Notes: a model not told the origin generated them from the letters alone. A stretch of DNA of 64,000 nucleotides from Ridgeia piscesae (GCA_025642075.2 JAODUO010000153.1:1035001-1099000); one strand, 5' to 3'; positions 26,901 through 45,654 are shown, counted from the stretch's first letter. Numbers and translations: made by a program.

Positions 26901-28663
26901 ACATGAACATTTCAATAAACATATCTTTTTATTTGACAACACAGGTTGTTTGGCAAAAAAGTAACAAAACTTTGAAGTTTTCATAAGTCACATCCACACT
27001 AGTGTCAAGGCACAGTGTAAATGCAAAGTTGAAGTAGTTGAGTTCAGTCATTGACAGGGATGTTTCTCGTGCTAAGATTTATGAAGTTTACCCTGTTACC
27101 AACGTAAACTGATATAGGATACATCTGTGACTGAATTACGAAAGAGTAGATGAATGACGTACAAACAGGCAGCCTAGCCTTAGACACATCCTTAGGACTT
27201 ACATTTTATATTTTAGTAAATTTTTATCGACAAGATCATATTCTCCACTTATCTGACTATGTAAACGTGGTCAGATACACATAATATTTAACAATCATCT
27301 CATGTTTTTATAACACCAAAGCATGGATACGCCAAGCACACAGAATACAACAAAAGTCAAAAAGTCTGATTGCATCTAGACTTAACACTCTGTAACAGAA
27401 ATATGTAGGTGAGTCAGTAGGTCACTGGTCTACACTGCAGTGTAGACAACTAGACACGACTGATTCTTACCATAGGGTTAGTTAACTCAGGAAAAGCCTT
27501 AACCTGGATTAAAATGTCTACAGTGGCACAATAGTGCAAATACAGTTTTAATTACGTTTTGTATATCAATTAACTTTCTCAGTATTACACTCACAAATTG
27601 ACACTCTCAAAATCAGCCAAATGTCTACACAAAGCAAGACTGTGAAGCAGAACGTGCCACCATTAATCCAGTTTGTCCCACAGATGTGAACACAGTGAGA
27701 ATACAGTGACATACCAAACTGTGACTTCCGCTTCTTCTGTCGTTTCTTCGTTGGCAGCGTCGCTACAACTTCAAAGTCGTCCTGCGACACATCAATTCCC
27801 GATATATCAATTTCATCATCATCGTAATCTTCGTCGTCATCTTTGCAATCGTACTCTTTAGAAGTGCTGCCCTGCAAGAGTTTCTCCTTCAAAACAGACG
27901 TTGTTGACTCCACGTCTTTGCCACTTGGTTCAGACCCCCCGCGTTTCCTAGGGCGTCTTTCTTCCACATTGTCCGACACCTTCTTATGTGAGTCAGTCAT
28001 GGCTACAACGTCATCGTGGTCAGATGTGTTCTTTTCAAAGCTGTCATCACAATTGTTTTCTTTGTTGTTTTTTGTAGGCGTCTTCTCCCCAGAATCGTTA
28101 TGTTTTGAATTATCATCGGACACGTCAACAGACATGTCCAGGTCTACATCACTGTCTGGGGCCTTCGTGTCGGAGTTGTTAGCAGAGACTACATCTGTAC
28201 AATGATTAGTTTCGGTTGAATTCTTGTCTCCAATATCATCTGTTTTCTGTGTGTCAGTGTCCATTTCAGAACTATCATCTTCTACATGTTCACCGTCATC
28301 ATGTTGAATGTCATTTGACACTGCCTCGTCTCTCTCTTCGCATGAACTGTTCACCAGGCGACTTGTCAGCTTCTTACTACATGTTCTACTATTGTCTTTT
28401 GAGTCATCACAGGTTACATCACTGACGTCATTGCCTGCGTCACCAGTGCACGACGACAGCTGACTGTCATCTATGTCCAATGTACGAATGACATCGTCCT
28501 CCGCACTAACCGTGGAGACGTCAACACCACCGCCACCTGAACTATCACCAGCGCCATCTACAGGCACCCGTGGTGTGCCTTCATCTACTGACATGTCTGA
28601 CAAACTACAGCCATCACTGCCTGTTGTCTGTGCCTTGCTGGTAGTTTCTGCTTGAGCCTCCAT
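8939..28663 (-). CDS. MBD-PHD-F-box-LRR protein, 15 coding exons
   Basis: Coding exons, from the start: 28663-27715, 26885-26817, 26319-26207, 24499-24472, 24140-23693, 22995-22842, 20803-19962, 19220-19169, 18695-18609, 15812-15601, 14676-14532, 13888-13781, 13414-13308, 9784-9673, 9247-8939. All have AG/GT edges and matching phases, and they sum to 3,735 nt (1,244 aa plus TAG). Residues 1-316: acidic Ser/Asp-rich, ending in a basic run. About 340-400: MBD/TAM-type domain (DWGREIVIRNTY, DVYYFTPEKTKL, EYLYQTSSPLTIDNFTF). About 400-535: Lys/Pro linker with an AT-hook-like GRRGRPSG. About 540-592: PHD finger with paired Cys and an HPEC motif, completed across a splice (FVCK|ACK). About 592-845: Pro/Gln-rich. 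About 850-888: F-box (FDCMMHIFQYLTVTDLLR, VCRTWRNV). About 900-1140: LRRs. By analogy with FBXL19/KDM2 proteins, probably a chromatin-targeted SCF substrate receptor; that role is inferred. Confidence 0.85.
9785..12795. repeat. 40-bp satellite, about 75 copies, abutting an F-box-gene acceptor
   Basis: A 3-kb array of a 40-bp unit (CACAACACCAGACAGAGTAC then AGAGTCAGCCTCACAGTGAA). It begins at the acceptor of the exon that ends at 9784. Most copies are identical; variants are TCACAG versus ACACAG and CAGCCTC versus CAACCTC. A slightly longer unit with CAGACACACGAG or CAGACACATGAG clusters at 11,560-12,040 and 12,490-12,720. It lies within one intron of the gene (9785-13307). Confidence 0.95.
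12900..13240. repeat. 37-bp minisatellite, about nine copies
   Basis: Units around ACTTGATGGCCTTCTTTAGC followed by CTCAACCCCTACTTAAC. It lies in the same intron as the 40-bp satellite and ends about 65 bp from the donor of the exon at 13308-13414. Confidence 0.9.
13889..14150. repeat. Degenerate ACTACAAGACACGAC repeat at an acceptor
   Basis: Imperfect copies of ACTACAAGACACGACAC and relatives, beginning at the CTAC that forms the minus-strand acceptor (GTAG) of the exon ending at 13888. The plus-strand frame at 13811-14167 is a by-product of this repeat and the antisense of the exon. Confidence 0.8.
14691..14806. repeat. (CATCA)n pentanucleotide array
   Basis: About 23 perfect pentamers, starting about 14 bp upstream (minus-strand sense) of the acceptor for the LRR exon 14532-14676. 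Confidence 0.95.
15320..15590. repeat. Polypurine GA-rich tract
   Basis: About 270 bp made almost only of G and A on the plus strand (GGGAGAGA units), ending about 10 bp from the donor of the exon 15601-15812. Long open frames on both strands here are low-complexity artefacts. Such mirror-symmetric purine tracts can form triplex DNA. Confidence 0.9.
15830..16590. other. AT-rich intron stretch without visible feature
   Basis: Part of the intron between the exons at 15601-15812 and 18609-18695. It is AT-rich with no repeat or open frame that I can support. Confidence 0.6.
16597..18636 (-). repeat. 52-bp minisatellite made of an exon end plus its splice donor
   Basis: About 39 tandem units of 52 bp. 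On the minus strand each reads ...TACAATGTCACAACACAC AAACACTG|GTGAGTG..., identical to the last 26 nt of the F-box-gene exon 18695-18609 and its donor, followed by about 26 nt of intron. The authentic donor is at 18608/18607; further GT sites recur at 52-bp steps down to 16619. Small indels occur near 17,165 and 17,768. The units show little variation (ATCATCGC, ATCATTGC and ATCATCAC forms). Confidence 0.95.
20807..20970. repeat. About 36-bp repeat plus (CA)n at an acceptor
   Basis: Four to five degenerate copies around CACAGTCTGACATGTCTGTA and a short (AC)n run, starting at the acceptor of the large F-box exon (first base 20803). Confidence 0.8.
21467..21569. repeat. 18-bp minisatellite, six copies
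   Basis: Tandem TGACTGAATGGCATGTCA units in an intron of the F-box gene. Confidence 0.95.
21870..22775 (+). mobile_element. 5'-truncated CR1-group LINE
   Basis: An insertion antisense to the F-box gene, in the intron between the PHD exon and the Pro/Gln exon. It keeps the end of the reverse transcriptase ORF (21886-22677, 263 aa): KEKDLGLTISADMKVSEQC, LYKTIVKPHLEYCIQAWRPY, MLERVQRRATKMI and the C-terminal WNRLSADCVGASSVN, with no internal stop. The 3' UTR ends in tandem copies of AATCTTGTTA rather than poly(A), as in CR1-like elements. The catalytic YADD region is missing. A shorter relative lies at 50,995-51,150. Confidence 0.85.
23160..23690. other. Intron stretch without visible feature
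   Basis: Intron between the PHD exon and the basic-linker exon of the F-box gene. I see no repeat or additional exon here. Confidence 0.5.
24945..26006. repeat. 52-bp minisatellite, about 20 copies
   Basis: Units around ACATGAGTGACATGACACAC, TGCATCGCCCCCAGACATCA, CCCCCTGTAGGC in the intron that splits the MBD domain. Several copies are partial (around 25,230 and 25,840). On the minus strand it is G-rich (GGGGGTGATGTCTGGGGGCG). Confidence 0.95.
26030..26165. mobile_element. Dispersed GGAATT-rich repeat, copy 1
   Basis: Dense GGAATTG/GAATTGAA motifs ending in TTATTGAATGGAATTAACCACAG. Its reverse complement aligns with 55,585-55,750, including the shared CCCGCTCCA block and an end resembling GTTAACCATAAATTAT. 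The class is unknown, probably a non-autonomous element. Confidence 0.6.
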
Positions 28664-28682
28664 CTTAGCCGATGTGTAAGAT

Positions 28683-29535
28683 CTGCAACCAGCAAAACAC
28701 ACCAGGTTTAACTCATGAATCACTTTGAGACAAGTTTTCAGGAAAACGACTTCAAAATATTCCTTACAATCGTCACCCAACCCGACACTAGCAGGTGAAC
28801 TGCATACTCTGAAATGTCACTGATGAAAGAATTCCATCACATTCCATAAAACTGATGGCTTTTTGTGTGCACACCAGTCAAATGTACTGGTAGTTTGCTT
28901 CTGAGAAAGACTTTAAAAACTCCTTGACATGTTGTATGCATTTGTTTTTATGCAAGTGTGTGAATAACAATCAACTGAATCAAGGCACCACTCACAACTT
29001 TAGATTGCCTCGGCCATTTGTACTTTTTATCCTAAGGTTGAAGCCCCAATGGCAGTGTACTTTTATTAACTTTATATTATTTTTCAACTGCACGTGATTA
29101 CAGTTTGGCATGGTTAAAAAAATTGTGTTTTCATTATAGTTGATTACAAAATGTTCTTGATGGCAGGATGACAAAAGTGATATATTGACTTGAATATGTT
29201 TTTTTTTATGAATAAGAGTATCCAGTTCGATCTAGGCTTTCAATGGTTTCCCCATCAGTTTTATGGATTTCTTACTTTAAATTGTCTATCAGACTGTTAA
29301 AAGTAAGAAATATCAGTGACATACACTGGAGACAAACGAACTTGGTAAATTTACGAAACATCAGCAAGCCACTAACAAAAGGTCTTTGAAGGTTTGTGAC
29401 AATGCTGCTGACCTGTTTCGTCACTACAATAATCAATGCTGCGAATTTGATATATTTTCATTTTGAGGATATATTCGAGTGAAATTTGTCTTATCATTAG
29501 TATGTGGTCAGCCATGATTGCTGTATAACTGAAAT
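28683..29535. other. First-intron/5' region of the F-box gene
   Basis: The exon holding the start codon has an acceptor at 28683, so a non-coding first exon should lie upstream (higher coordinates). I see no other feature in this stretch. Confidence 0.45.
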
Positions 29536-29539
29536 TTGG

Positions 29540-30152
29540 GTAATCTTCCAATTAACTGGCCTAAATTATTAGGGCCTTTTCAAAACGTTTTTAACACCTT
29601 TTTTTCTATGTGTATATGTTTGGAATGTCATTCTACATCACTTCTGGTACAAAGTTGGACATTATTTTAAAAAAATTGTGTTTTATATCAATTTAATGCT
29701 GTTGAATCGACATAAATATACCAATGTCACAGGGCTAGTGCGTCACAGATACATCAGGACTGCAAAGGCGATGTCTTGAGTGTGAATTGCGAAGTCGAAA
29801 TATAGAAAAAAATTGCAATATTTTATCAATTTAAGCTTAAAACAAATAAATCTGCATTATACAGAATACAAATTAATTATGTAGCCTTAGGTTTGGGGGG
29901 ATATAATCGCAAATCACAAGACATCGTCTCTGCTGTCCTGGTGCTCCTGTGACATGCTAACCGCTCACGCCCCATGACATCGGCTTATTTACGTTGACTC
30001 GACAACATTAAATTGTTATAATTTTAACACAATTAAAAAACCATATCCGACTTCTTTGTACCGAAAGTTATATAGAATGACATTCCGAATACATCCAAAC
30101 TGAAAAGAGGTGGTAAAAACAAATAATTTAGGCCAGTTAATTGGAAGATTAC
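29540..30152. repeat. Foldback inverted repeat, arms about 250 bp
   Basis: The arm 29,540-29,794 pairs with the reverse complement of 29,905-30,152. Anchors are TAATCTTCCAATTAACTGGC against GCCAGTTAATTGGAAGATTA, GGAATGTCATTCTA against TAGAATGACATTCC, and GACATCG blocks at the inner ends. The spacer is about 110 bp. Arms differ by scattered substitutions and small indels. Confidence 0.8.
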
Positions 30153-30857
30153 CTGCTGTAGTACTTCTTGTTCGACATAAAAAATTGGCAAACCAATTAT
30201 GTGCTCTAATCACTGGGCAATGTTAGTAGATAAATCGAAGTGGCACTCGTGCTATGGTTGTCACCTGTCCTTTAAAATACGGAATGCATATGTGAGATAA
30301 ACATTGAATTCATTATAATGGCAAGACCAATGGGGGTCCGTCCTGTATTTTTCGAGTGGAAGGTGCCAACCCTAATTCATGCAATAAATTAAAAATATGA
30401 CGTAGCTCATGGCATTATTAGCCAATGACAATGCTGCAACAGTTTTGCATTCCTTTGCAGCAACAACTGCATGTTTTCACAACCAGCACTTCTTTATAGA
30501 CTATCCACGTGAATTATTTGTATAACTGGGTACTTAATGCCCATTCATCTAATGAATAATATTCATCGCTGTATCGCTATACACTTCTATTGTCCTCGAA
30601 CCGGTAATTAACAACGCGCATTCACGATTTTCAGCATGCATGACGGCGAAACGTAACATAATGCTGTTCGCGTATCTGAGGTGCATCATCATTTAAACTT
30701 TTCTCGCACGAGACGTACCAAGTTTCTAACGATCTCAGCGTGTGCTTGTCGTGAACAGATTAATGACTTCATTAGATCATTAAATGTCACCGTTCCCTCC
30801 AACAGCGGCCTGATTTTATCATTTTTAAAGTTTCTGAAACACACTTCCGCCGTAAAG

Positions 30858-30867
30858 TCTCGCGAGA
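30858..30867. promoter_or_regulatory. TCTCGCGAGA core promoter palindrome
   Basis: A perfect TCTCGCGAGA in the most CpG-rich stretch upstream of the F-box gene (about 30,600-31,050). In mammals this motif drives TATA-less housekeeping promoters. Nearby are GGCGCCGCGGG (30,895-30,906) and AAAATGGCTGC (about 31,032). I infer that the F-box gene is transcribed from here, 2.2 kb from its start codon. Confidence 0.5.
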
Positions 30868-31533
30868 GCCAAGTACGGACCTCTGCTAAAAGGTGGCGCC
30901 GCGGGTTTCGATTTACAAGTCACCGCTAGGTGGCATCGTCATCACAACAGAGGGGTCAGACCACGTTTCATTGTTGAAGTGACCTATCAATCACGTGACC
31001 CGGTTGCTGAGCAAACTCCATTCAGCAATCGAAAATGGCTGCTTGAACACGTGAAAATACCACTGATGTTGGGTGCTTCCCAGTTCCCACAATTATCTTA
31101 ACCACAAAGTAGGACAGCCAACTATATTATATAAGATTCTTTTAAAATGTCAAAACTTTTATTTCATTATTATAATAAAAAATATGCCTACATTTCTTCT
31201 TCCTTGTAATATCCATGATCAGAAAGTTGATCATTTCATTACATAATTTTATATGTTTTATTAATAATTTATAACCCTGACAGCATATAACAAAAACTAA
31301 ACTCCACCTATACAGTTACGATCGAGTTGGGGCTCCGCCTAAATATATACTATCAGTATAAGATATTGTCATGAATATTAGTTTCAGTTCGCCAGACTTC
31401 AGTTTTTCAGACAGTGTTTAAAATCATTGCATCGTTCACTGGATGAATATTCACTATAATCAGGCGGCATAATTAATCACTCACACTTGAGCTCAAAGCG
31501 ATACACATAAACACAGTTATGTATCGGCATATA

Positions 31534-31783
31534 CCCAGACAGCATGCAAACGTTCCGTTAACGTTTGCATTTGGTTAGAACTGTTTGATTTTGGTTACGG
31601 TTAAATCTCTAACTTCCCGAAAGGTTAGTTTTTGGTTGTTTTGGTTTGGTTAGAAACTGAAATGTAGATCTACGTTAAAAAAAACAGCAAAATAACACAG
31701 GAAAAACGTTCGCATTTAAACGTTAAACCAACGTTTCTGCTAACATTACATTAACGTTAGATTAACGTTTGCATGCTACCTGG
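31534..31783 (-). mobile_element. AACGTT-rich MITE, copy 1
   Basis: A 250-bp element with terminal inverted repeats CCCAGACAGCATGCAAACGTT and, at the other end, AACGTTTGCATGCTACCTGG. The interior is rich in AACGTT. It is the reverse complement of the copy at 48,188-48,446, with more CpG decay. A TA on both sides may be the target duplication. No coding capacity. Confidence 0.8.
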
Positions 31784-31789
31784 TAAGAC

Positions 31790-34240
31790 CCAAGTTATGC
31801 ATCAATTTGCAAGACAAAAGAAGCAGAGAAAGTACCTATGCAAAATTTTAGCTTAAAAAATCCCTTTACACCACTCCCGTTTCTGACAGCCATCGCCATC
31901 AAGAAATTTCCCACCTTTAATTGTATATTTGTGGCAACAAATAAGTTCAAAGTGATGATCCAAAAATAATCACATGAATGCACATTTATATTTGTATTGT
32001 ATGTGTTCTAATGTCTTAAAATTTATTACATTACATTTTTGTCTGCTCTGGTTGTTTGCACATATGCTTAACATGTCACTGCATATGTGATAATGTCGAT
32101 TTTGGGAGTTATTGTAGTACCCAATACATTTTTATTAAGAAAGTAATTTAGCTAATTTGTAATACACAATATTAATGATGAAGTGAAAATAAACTATAAC
32201 CCTTACTCAAATTGGAATATGTTACATTTTTACGTTAGTGATATAGGGCTTCTGAATAGCCCATACTGTTAGCGAAAATTACCATGAATCCTACTGGAAT
32301 GAAGTATGTTGTATGGTTATGCAATTTTCAGCAGAATCAACTGTAGATTGAATACACATTTTAAGTCTAATGTGCAATTTACATCATAATAACATTTAAC
32401 TATCTTCTTATGTTTCTTCTTCATAAATCACTGACTACATAGAAAATTTACATTTTCATAAATGGTGTATTATTGACAAATAAGTTGTAAAATATAGCAT
32501 ACGATACAGAGATATTTCTTTACGACCAAATAAATACATAAGCAAATAAATTTAAAACTGTTCAGACTATATTACAAATGCAAAAACAACATGTGTATGG
32601 TTGTGTGATGTCATCAGGTTATATATATATATATATACAAAAAAATAAGTACTCATAATCTATTCGAGGATTTGTGGCAAGGTACAAGTACAATATATGA
32701 CAGAATCATTGATGACTTATCACAATATCAAAAAGAAGCCAGCATTTGATAATTTACTTAACCGTTTTGGCCCTCTCTTACGGACATCCTAGCTACTGAA
32801 TATGTTCATCACTGTAGGTCAACATGGAATGGATGCAGACGTTGTGTGACACATCTTCTCGATAAACAATTAATTATATGTGGACCGTTCAGCAATGCAG
32901 CTTCTGCTTGGCTGGAGGCATGCTGTCCACAGTGACATCTCTCATTATATACAGCGCCCCATCACTTTTGTTGCTTATTTGCTAAATTTAGAAAAATTCA
33001 TTCAACAGGTTGTTAATCATTATTGAAACTACGTAAAAAATTGTAGAAATGAGCCAGTATGTTGTTCGATTCTGGATATATGCATGTAGATATTATATAT
33101 ATGATTTTATTGTTTGCAAAGACAAAACTTGCAGCAGGAACAATACATTCAATATTGCAGCAGTTACTTGTACTTGTGTCAAACACAACAAAACAATTTG
33201 TAAAAAAGGTAACTGACAAAGATTAATTTTAGTTGTAGCTTATTGGACACTTGGCATAAAGACCAGTGTTTAATGTTATCTGCTTTCACTTTGAATTCAT
33301 CTAGATATATCTTGCCATTTGTTTTATACTAAAGTAGTTGTGTGTAATATTGGTGAATTGCTGTGTGACACACTCTATATTCTCTTTACCTGCACATGGA
33401 AGGCAGGTTCTTTGTTTTCAAAGCCCACTGTGAGATCTGATCTGTCCCCACTGGTGGTGGTGTGATTTCTGGTAGCTAATTTTATATAGACTTATTCTGG
33501 ACTTGCAGCGTCTGGAGTATGTTGAGCAGATATAGAAAATGCCCGAGATACATCGATATGGTCTCCTTCCTCTTCCTATGTATATCTGCTTCTATTCTTA
33601 AGTGTTAAAAGTTCCCAGCAGTTCTCACCATAGCTGCCTGGTATTTCGATCTGCTGTTGCCAACCTTTGTGGTCGATATTTGCCCGAAGGAGCCGTGGCT
33701 TCAGCTGGTCCATGTAATGCCTACAGGGGGCGCCTCTGCTTTGTAATTCCTGCAGGGGGTGCCTCTATGTCTTGCTTACACTGATAAAGCTCATCGTAGA
33801 ATACAGCGCACAAATTCCTCATTATAACTACATCTTACTACGCTGTTGTAAAAGTGTGGTTAAAAACTTGCACGGTTAACATATTAGTCAAAAGGAATGC
33901 TCAGTGTAATTTCTTGTGGATGGGGAACACTTGGTAGGAAGCAATATATGAAAAAGTCAGGAAAACTGATACACAATGTATGCTAAATAATGTATGTCCT
34001 TTATACTGTACAATTGTCTTCCATGCAAAATGCTTCTTCTATTTACAATATATATATATATATAAATTGACAGACAGACTTTTTTAGAGAGACACAGAAT
34101 GATGAAGGGCAGTAACTAACATGTCATCCACACAATAACAAATGTGTCAAATGAGCAAACACAAGGGGCCATCTCACAGATGACCAACACATACAATTGT
34201 CTCACAGATGACCAACATATACAATTGTCTCACAGATGAC
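31790..34240. other. AT-rich intergenic region upstream of the F-box gene and downstream of TFB2M
   Basis: No open frame or family-level repeat that I can support. It contains a short (AT)n at about 32,622-32,637 and another at 34,050-34,064. Part may be the TFB2M 3' UTR; no polyadenylation signal stands out close to the stop. Confidence 0.5.
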
Positions 34241-34265
34241 CAGCGGTTGAAAGAAGAGACGACCA

Positions 34266-41942
<7,677 letters not shown>

Positions 41943-42351
41943 GACACTTGTCTAGCTTCAAACTACAACTCTGTCAACTGTGACATCATCAACCGTGAAG
42001 AAGTGATTCTTGTGGCAGTGCAAGCAGAGAGACGTCTGTCACCAGCCTGCCAGACTAAACAGACAGACAACAAAATATATACAATGGATTAAGACAGTAA
42101 TATGTAAAATTAAATAAATTATAACAAATCTTTGAATATAGTATTCAGTGTCCATGGAAAATAAAAATAAATTAATGTGTGTGGTTTATATGCAAAATTA
42201 CATATATTAGCAAACTAAAATCTGTAACTTTACACATCTGTAGTTTGCGTAAATACACGAAGCAACTACCATTATAGTTCTTATGGTGACTATTATCATG
42301 GACATTTTTTCCCTTTTTTCTAAACACAAATTTGGTCTAACCACCCTACTA

Positions 42352-43396
42352 TAGTCTATCATTAAAGTGACACGATCAGTTCGTGGCTTTTTATTTTATG
42401 GCAAAATCATGTTAATCAGTATAAGTTATAACTATTGTAGTGTCCTGACCACCAATAAATGTTTTAACAAAACAGAACTGACTTCATAATGTTAAACGTC
42501 GAATGTTTATAAGAATTCTGACGCTGTCACTCAAATCGCCGCATTGTCACTCAAATTCCGGAAGAGCGAGGTCGTGACCCGACGGGGGCGGAGCTACATA
42601 TGACGCTCGCAATCCATCATGGCGTTCATCGTAACGCAGTTTATCTTGTAAAAGTAACGTGGCATGACTAGTTATGCAGGAGGTAAAAAGTTATTAAATA
42701 AAAAAATCTACCATATAGGCATAACATTTAATTCTTTATATAGACTAAATGGAAGTACAATCACAAAGGGGGATACTAAGATAAATTGTTGTCCTTATTG
42801 TTATGTTATATCCTTACATGTGGAGTGACACCCACATGTTTGGAGTGACACCCACCCTTTACCAATTGGGAGCCGTGCATCTGGCTGGATGTGGCAGTTA
42901 GTTAATTAGTTGTTATTGGCTATAAAGGTTTTCAAATAATAGGATATCTCTTGTCTGGTCTTATGATGTGCACACAACATGTTACAACAAATATATACCA
43001 TGTTTTTATAACAAATGTAACGACCCTGGAAAAACACACCCACCGGTATATACAAATCTTACTTCATACCATTACAAATGACAACAAATACACGACACAG
43101 CTGCACGTGCAACCTGTCTACTTGTGTTCATGTGATACTGCATCACGAGATCATGCATTTCCTTCTAGGCTTTTTTTAGCCACGCCTACAACAGTTTCGA
43201 ACACGCCTCATGGTCGATATGTACACAGAGTAAGCGGCCCCTTATTATGTCTATTTCAAACCCAAAAATGGGACTTGAAAACATCTTTGGCCGGTCAGGA
43301 CGCTACAATAGTTACAACTGATACTGAGTAACATGATTTTACAATAAAATAAAAAGTCACGAACTGATCATACCGCTTTAATACTAATAGTCAAAT
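42352..43396. mobile_element. 1-kb segment with about 105-bp terminal inverted repeats
   Basis: The arm 42,352-42,453 pairs with the reverse complement of 43,291-43,396. Shared blocks: ATTAAAG..., GATCAGTTCGTG, TTTTTATTTTAT, AAAATCATGTTA, AACTATTGTAG and GTCCTGACC. The interior holds CpG-rich, promoter-like sequence (42,540-42,640), a 20-bp tandem (GGAGTGACACCCAC) near 42,820-42,860, and an unrecognised 126-codon open frame (42,951-43,331) that I do not call a gene. Confidence 0.7.
42556..42593 (-). promoter_or_regulatory. ETS-type and GC-box motifs upstream of TFB2M
   Basis: TTCCGGAAG at 42556-42564 (ETS/GABP-like) and GGGGGCGGAG at 42584-42593, about 610-650 bp upstream of the TFB2M start. 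GABP/NRF-2 sites are typical of nuclear genes for mitochondrial proteins in vertebrates. The assignment to TFB2M is inferred. Confidence 0.4.
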
Positions 43397-43399
43397 AGA

Positions 43400-44448
43400 A
43401 CGGTGTGGCTCAATTTCAAAACATTATTTTACATGTAAAGTTTTTTGTAAACTTGTTACGAATGGTAACTCAGCCTATTAAGTTAAAAACTAAATGTTGC
43501 CATAATAATTACTGTAAAATATCTTACTGAAAGAACACTCATATCCTGAATCTTCTTTATCTTTGACATCTTAGGCTAATTGTACGCCAAGTTCGACCTC
43601 ACATACGGTACTATCTTGTATTATCGCCCACATGACCCAATGTGAGTAGCACAACTTGGCTGCATTGGATGTGACTGATATCATATAAGGAGCGATTCAA
43701 ATTTGATATTTTGCCTGTCAACTGTGCAGTAACTGTCAACACATTACATGTTCACCAAGACTCATAATAACGTATAATATAACTATTAACGTGCATATAC
43801 ACCAACCGAGCCCTCGAATAACTCGTACAATAACCAGTAGATGGCACTGCAAAACAGAACTACTCAGAGCCATAATGACACTAGTCGGGTCAGAGTACAG
43901 TTAAACTTCCTGGTCTGACCCATGAAAACTGATTTTTATGTGAAGTGAGTACAGTAGGGCAGGCATACTAGTAGGTTGAGTGCGATGACGTATTTGTAGA
44001 GTAATTCACTAATTGGCGTAGTGATTTTTTTTGCCATTTTTCTTACATGACACCCCGCGGCTTTTAAAAAAAACATGCTAAATTTTGTAAATATTGACGA
44101 GCAGTGCAAAAGAGAGATATGTGATTTAGACTAAATTTGATCAGCATATCAGTGACACGAATGCAGTGACTGTGTAGTATTTTTTCTCAGGTACAGTTTC
44201 CTTATAATCTGACAAAACGTTAACATGGCCGCCAATGGGAAACTAACAGTGCTCTGTGGCTGTGCCCTAGAGGACACTGATTTTCATTGCTTTCACTTTC
44301 GAAGGAGTCCAGGCTGTTTACTTCTTCACGCACATTGCCTTTTTATGGCTGGTCTGGTGTGCAAAAGGGTCAGATTTATGACAAGCAAATTTACTTATCA
44401 ATGTAGCTGACAGTATTTTCATACAAAGTAGTTATTTTATTTTAGTGA

Positions 44449-44503
<55 letters not shown>

Positions 44504-44665
44504 TTTATATGTGTGTAGAATGAACATTAAATTACATTTTTTATTTAAAGTACTTTGACAGGTACTTTACTTTTTATAGTTTAAAAAGTACACACCTTAA
44601 AACTACTTAAGTAAAAGTACATTAAAAAACTGTTATTAAAAAGTATATATATATATATAATATAT

Positions 44666-44715
<50 letters not shown>

Positions 44716-44768
44716 TTGTACTTGAGTGTATGTTGTGTTTATTGTAACATTTTTAAATATATATGTGT

Positions 44769-44848
<80 letters not shown>

Positions 44849-45640
44849 ATATAAAGCTACCATATTTCTGAGGTTAAAATCTCTGTATTATCACTCTATG
44901 AATCAGGCAATCAGTTATAGGTCTTCATTCCCCTACCATTCTAATTTTCCAGTATTTGGGGAGGGGGACACTGGCTGCGTAATGTGTGGTCAGCCAGCGG
45001 ACCGCACCGTGAACTTGTAATCGCGGTGTAATGTCCGCGGGCTGCGTGAAAGTTGCGTCTAGGACCGTGTTTATCCCACGAGCCGCATTTTTTTAGCATA
45101 TGTCATACCGCAACGTTCCGATTGTTTAGAGGTGAGCCAATTAATGTTGTCCCATATCTTTCAATTATGTAACATGAAACAGCTTTACATACATGCTCAT
45201 GATCATGTGTCACAGGTTTCTCAAATACCAACAAGAGTAGTGTCGATAATAATTATTATAGTATTAATAATAGTATTACAAGTTACAATTCTTTAGCAGA
45301 CGTGTGTGCGTAATGCCGTAAACTTTGTGCACGTGAATTGCACAGTGCGCAACCTTTATATATGATTTATCTGTCAGTGGGATGCAACAATTATAATAAT
45401 GGAAACGCAGATGAAACTCATAAAGCGGAGACGAAACACACAAAAAACGGAAGACGATGTCGGATGAAACACGATCACGCAACCACGTAGTCGCTCGGCT
45501 GCGTAACTTCACCGAGAAGACAGTCTGGTGGTTTAGAGCACTTTTGAATGTTATTCGTGTGGAGTTAAAAAATGCTGCCACCTCAAGGATCCTATATAAT
45601 TTTGCCATAATTCCTATTTTATAAACAACTACAAATTTAA
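43400..45640. other. Intergenic region between TFB2M and WDR20, left half
   Basis: Contains (AT)n runs at 44,452-44,500 and 44,648-44,710, a (GT)n run at 44,764-44,846, and a small open frame 44,225-44,410 with a good ATG context (AACATGGCC). The frame starts MAANGKLTVLCGC and is Cys/His-rich, but with no recognisable family or downstream exon. Otherwise I see nothing. Confidence 0.5.
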
Positions 45641-45654
45641 TCAAACCAAAAGTT

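Noticed and set aside
42951..43331. 126-aa protein-coding gene
   Set aside because: No recognisable domain, no splice context, biased to Thr and His, and inside a TIR-bounded repeat.
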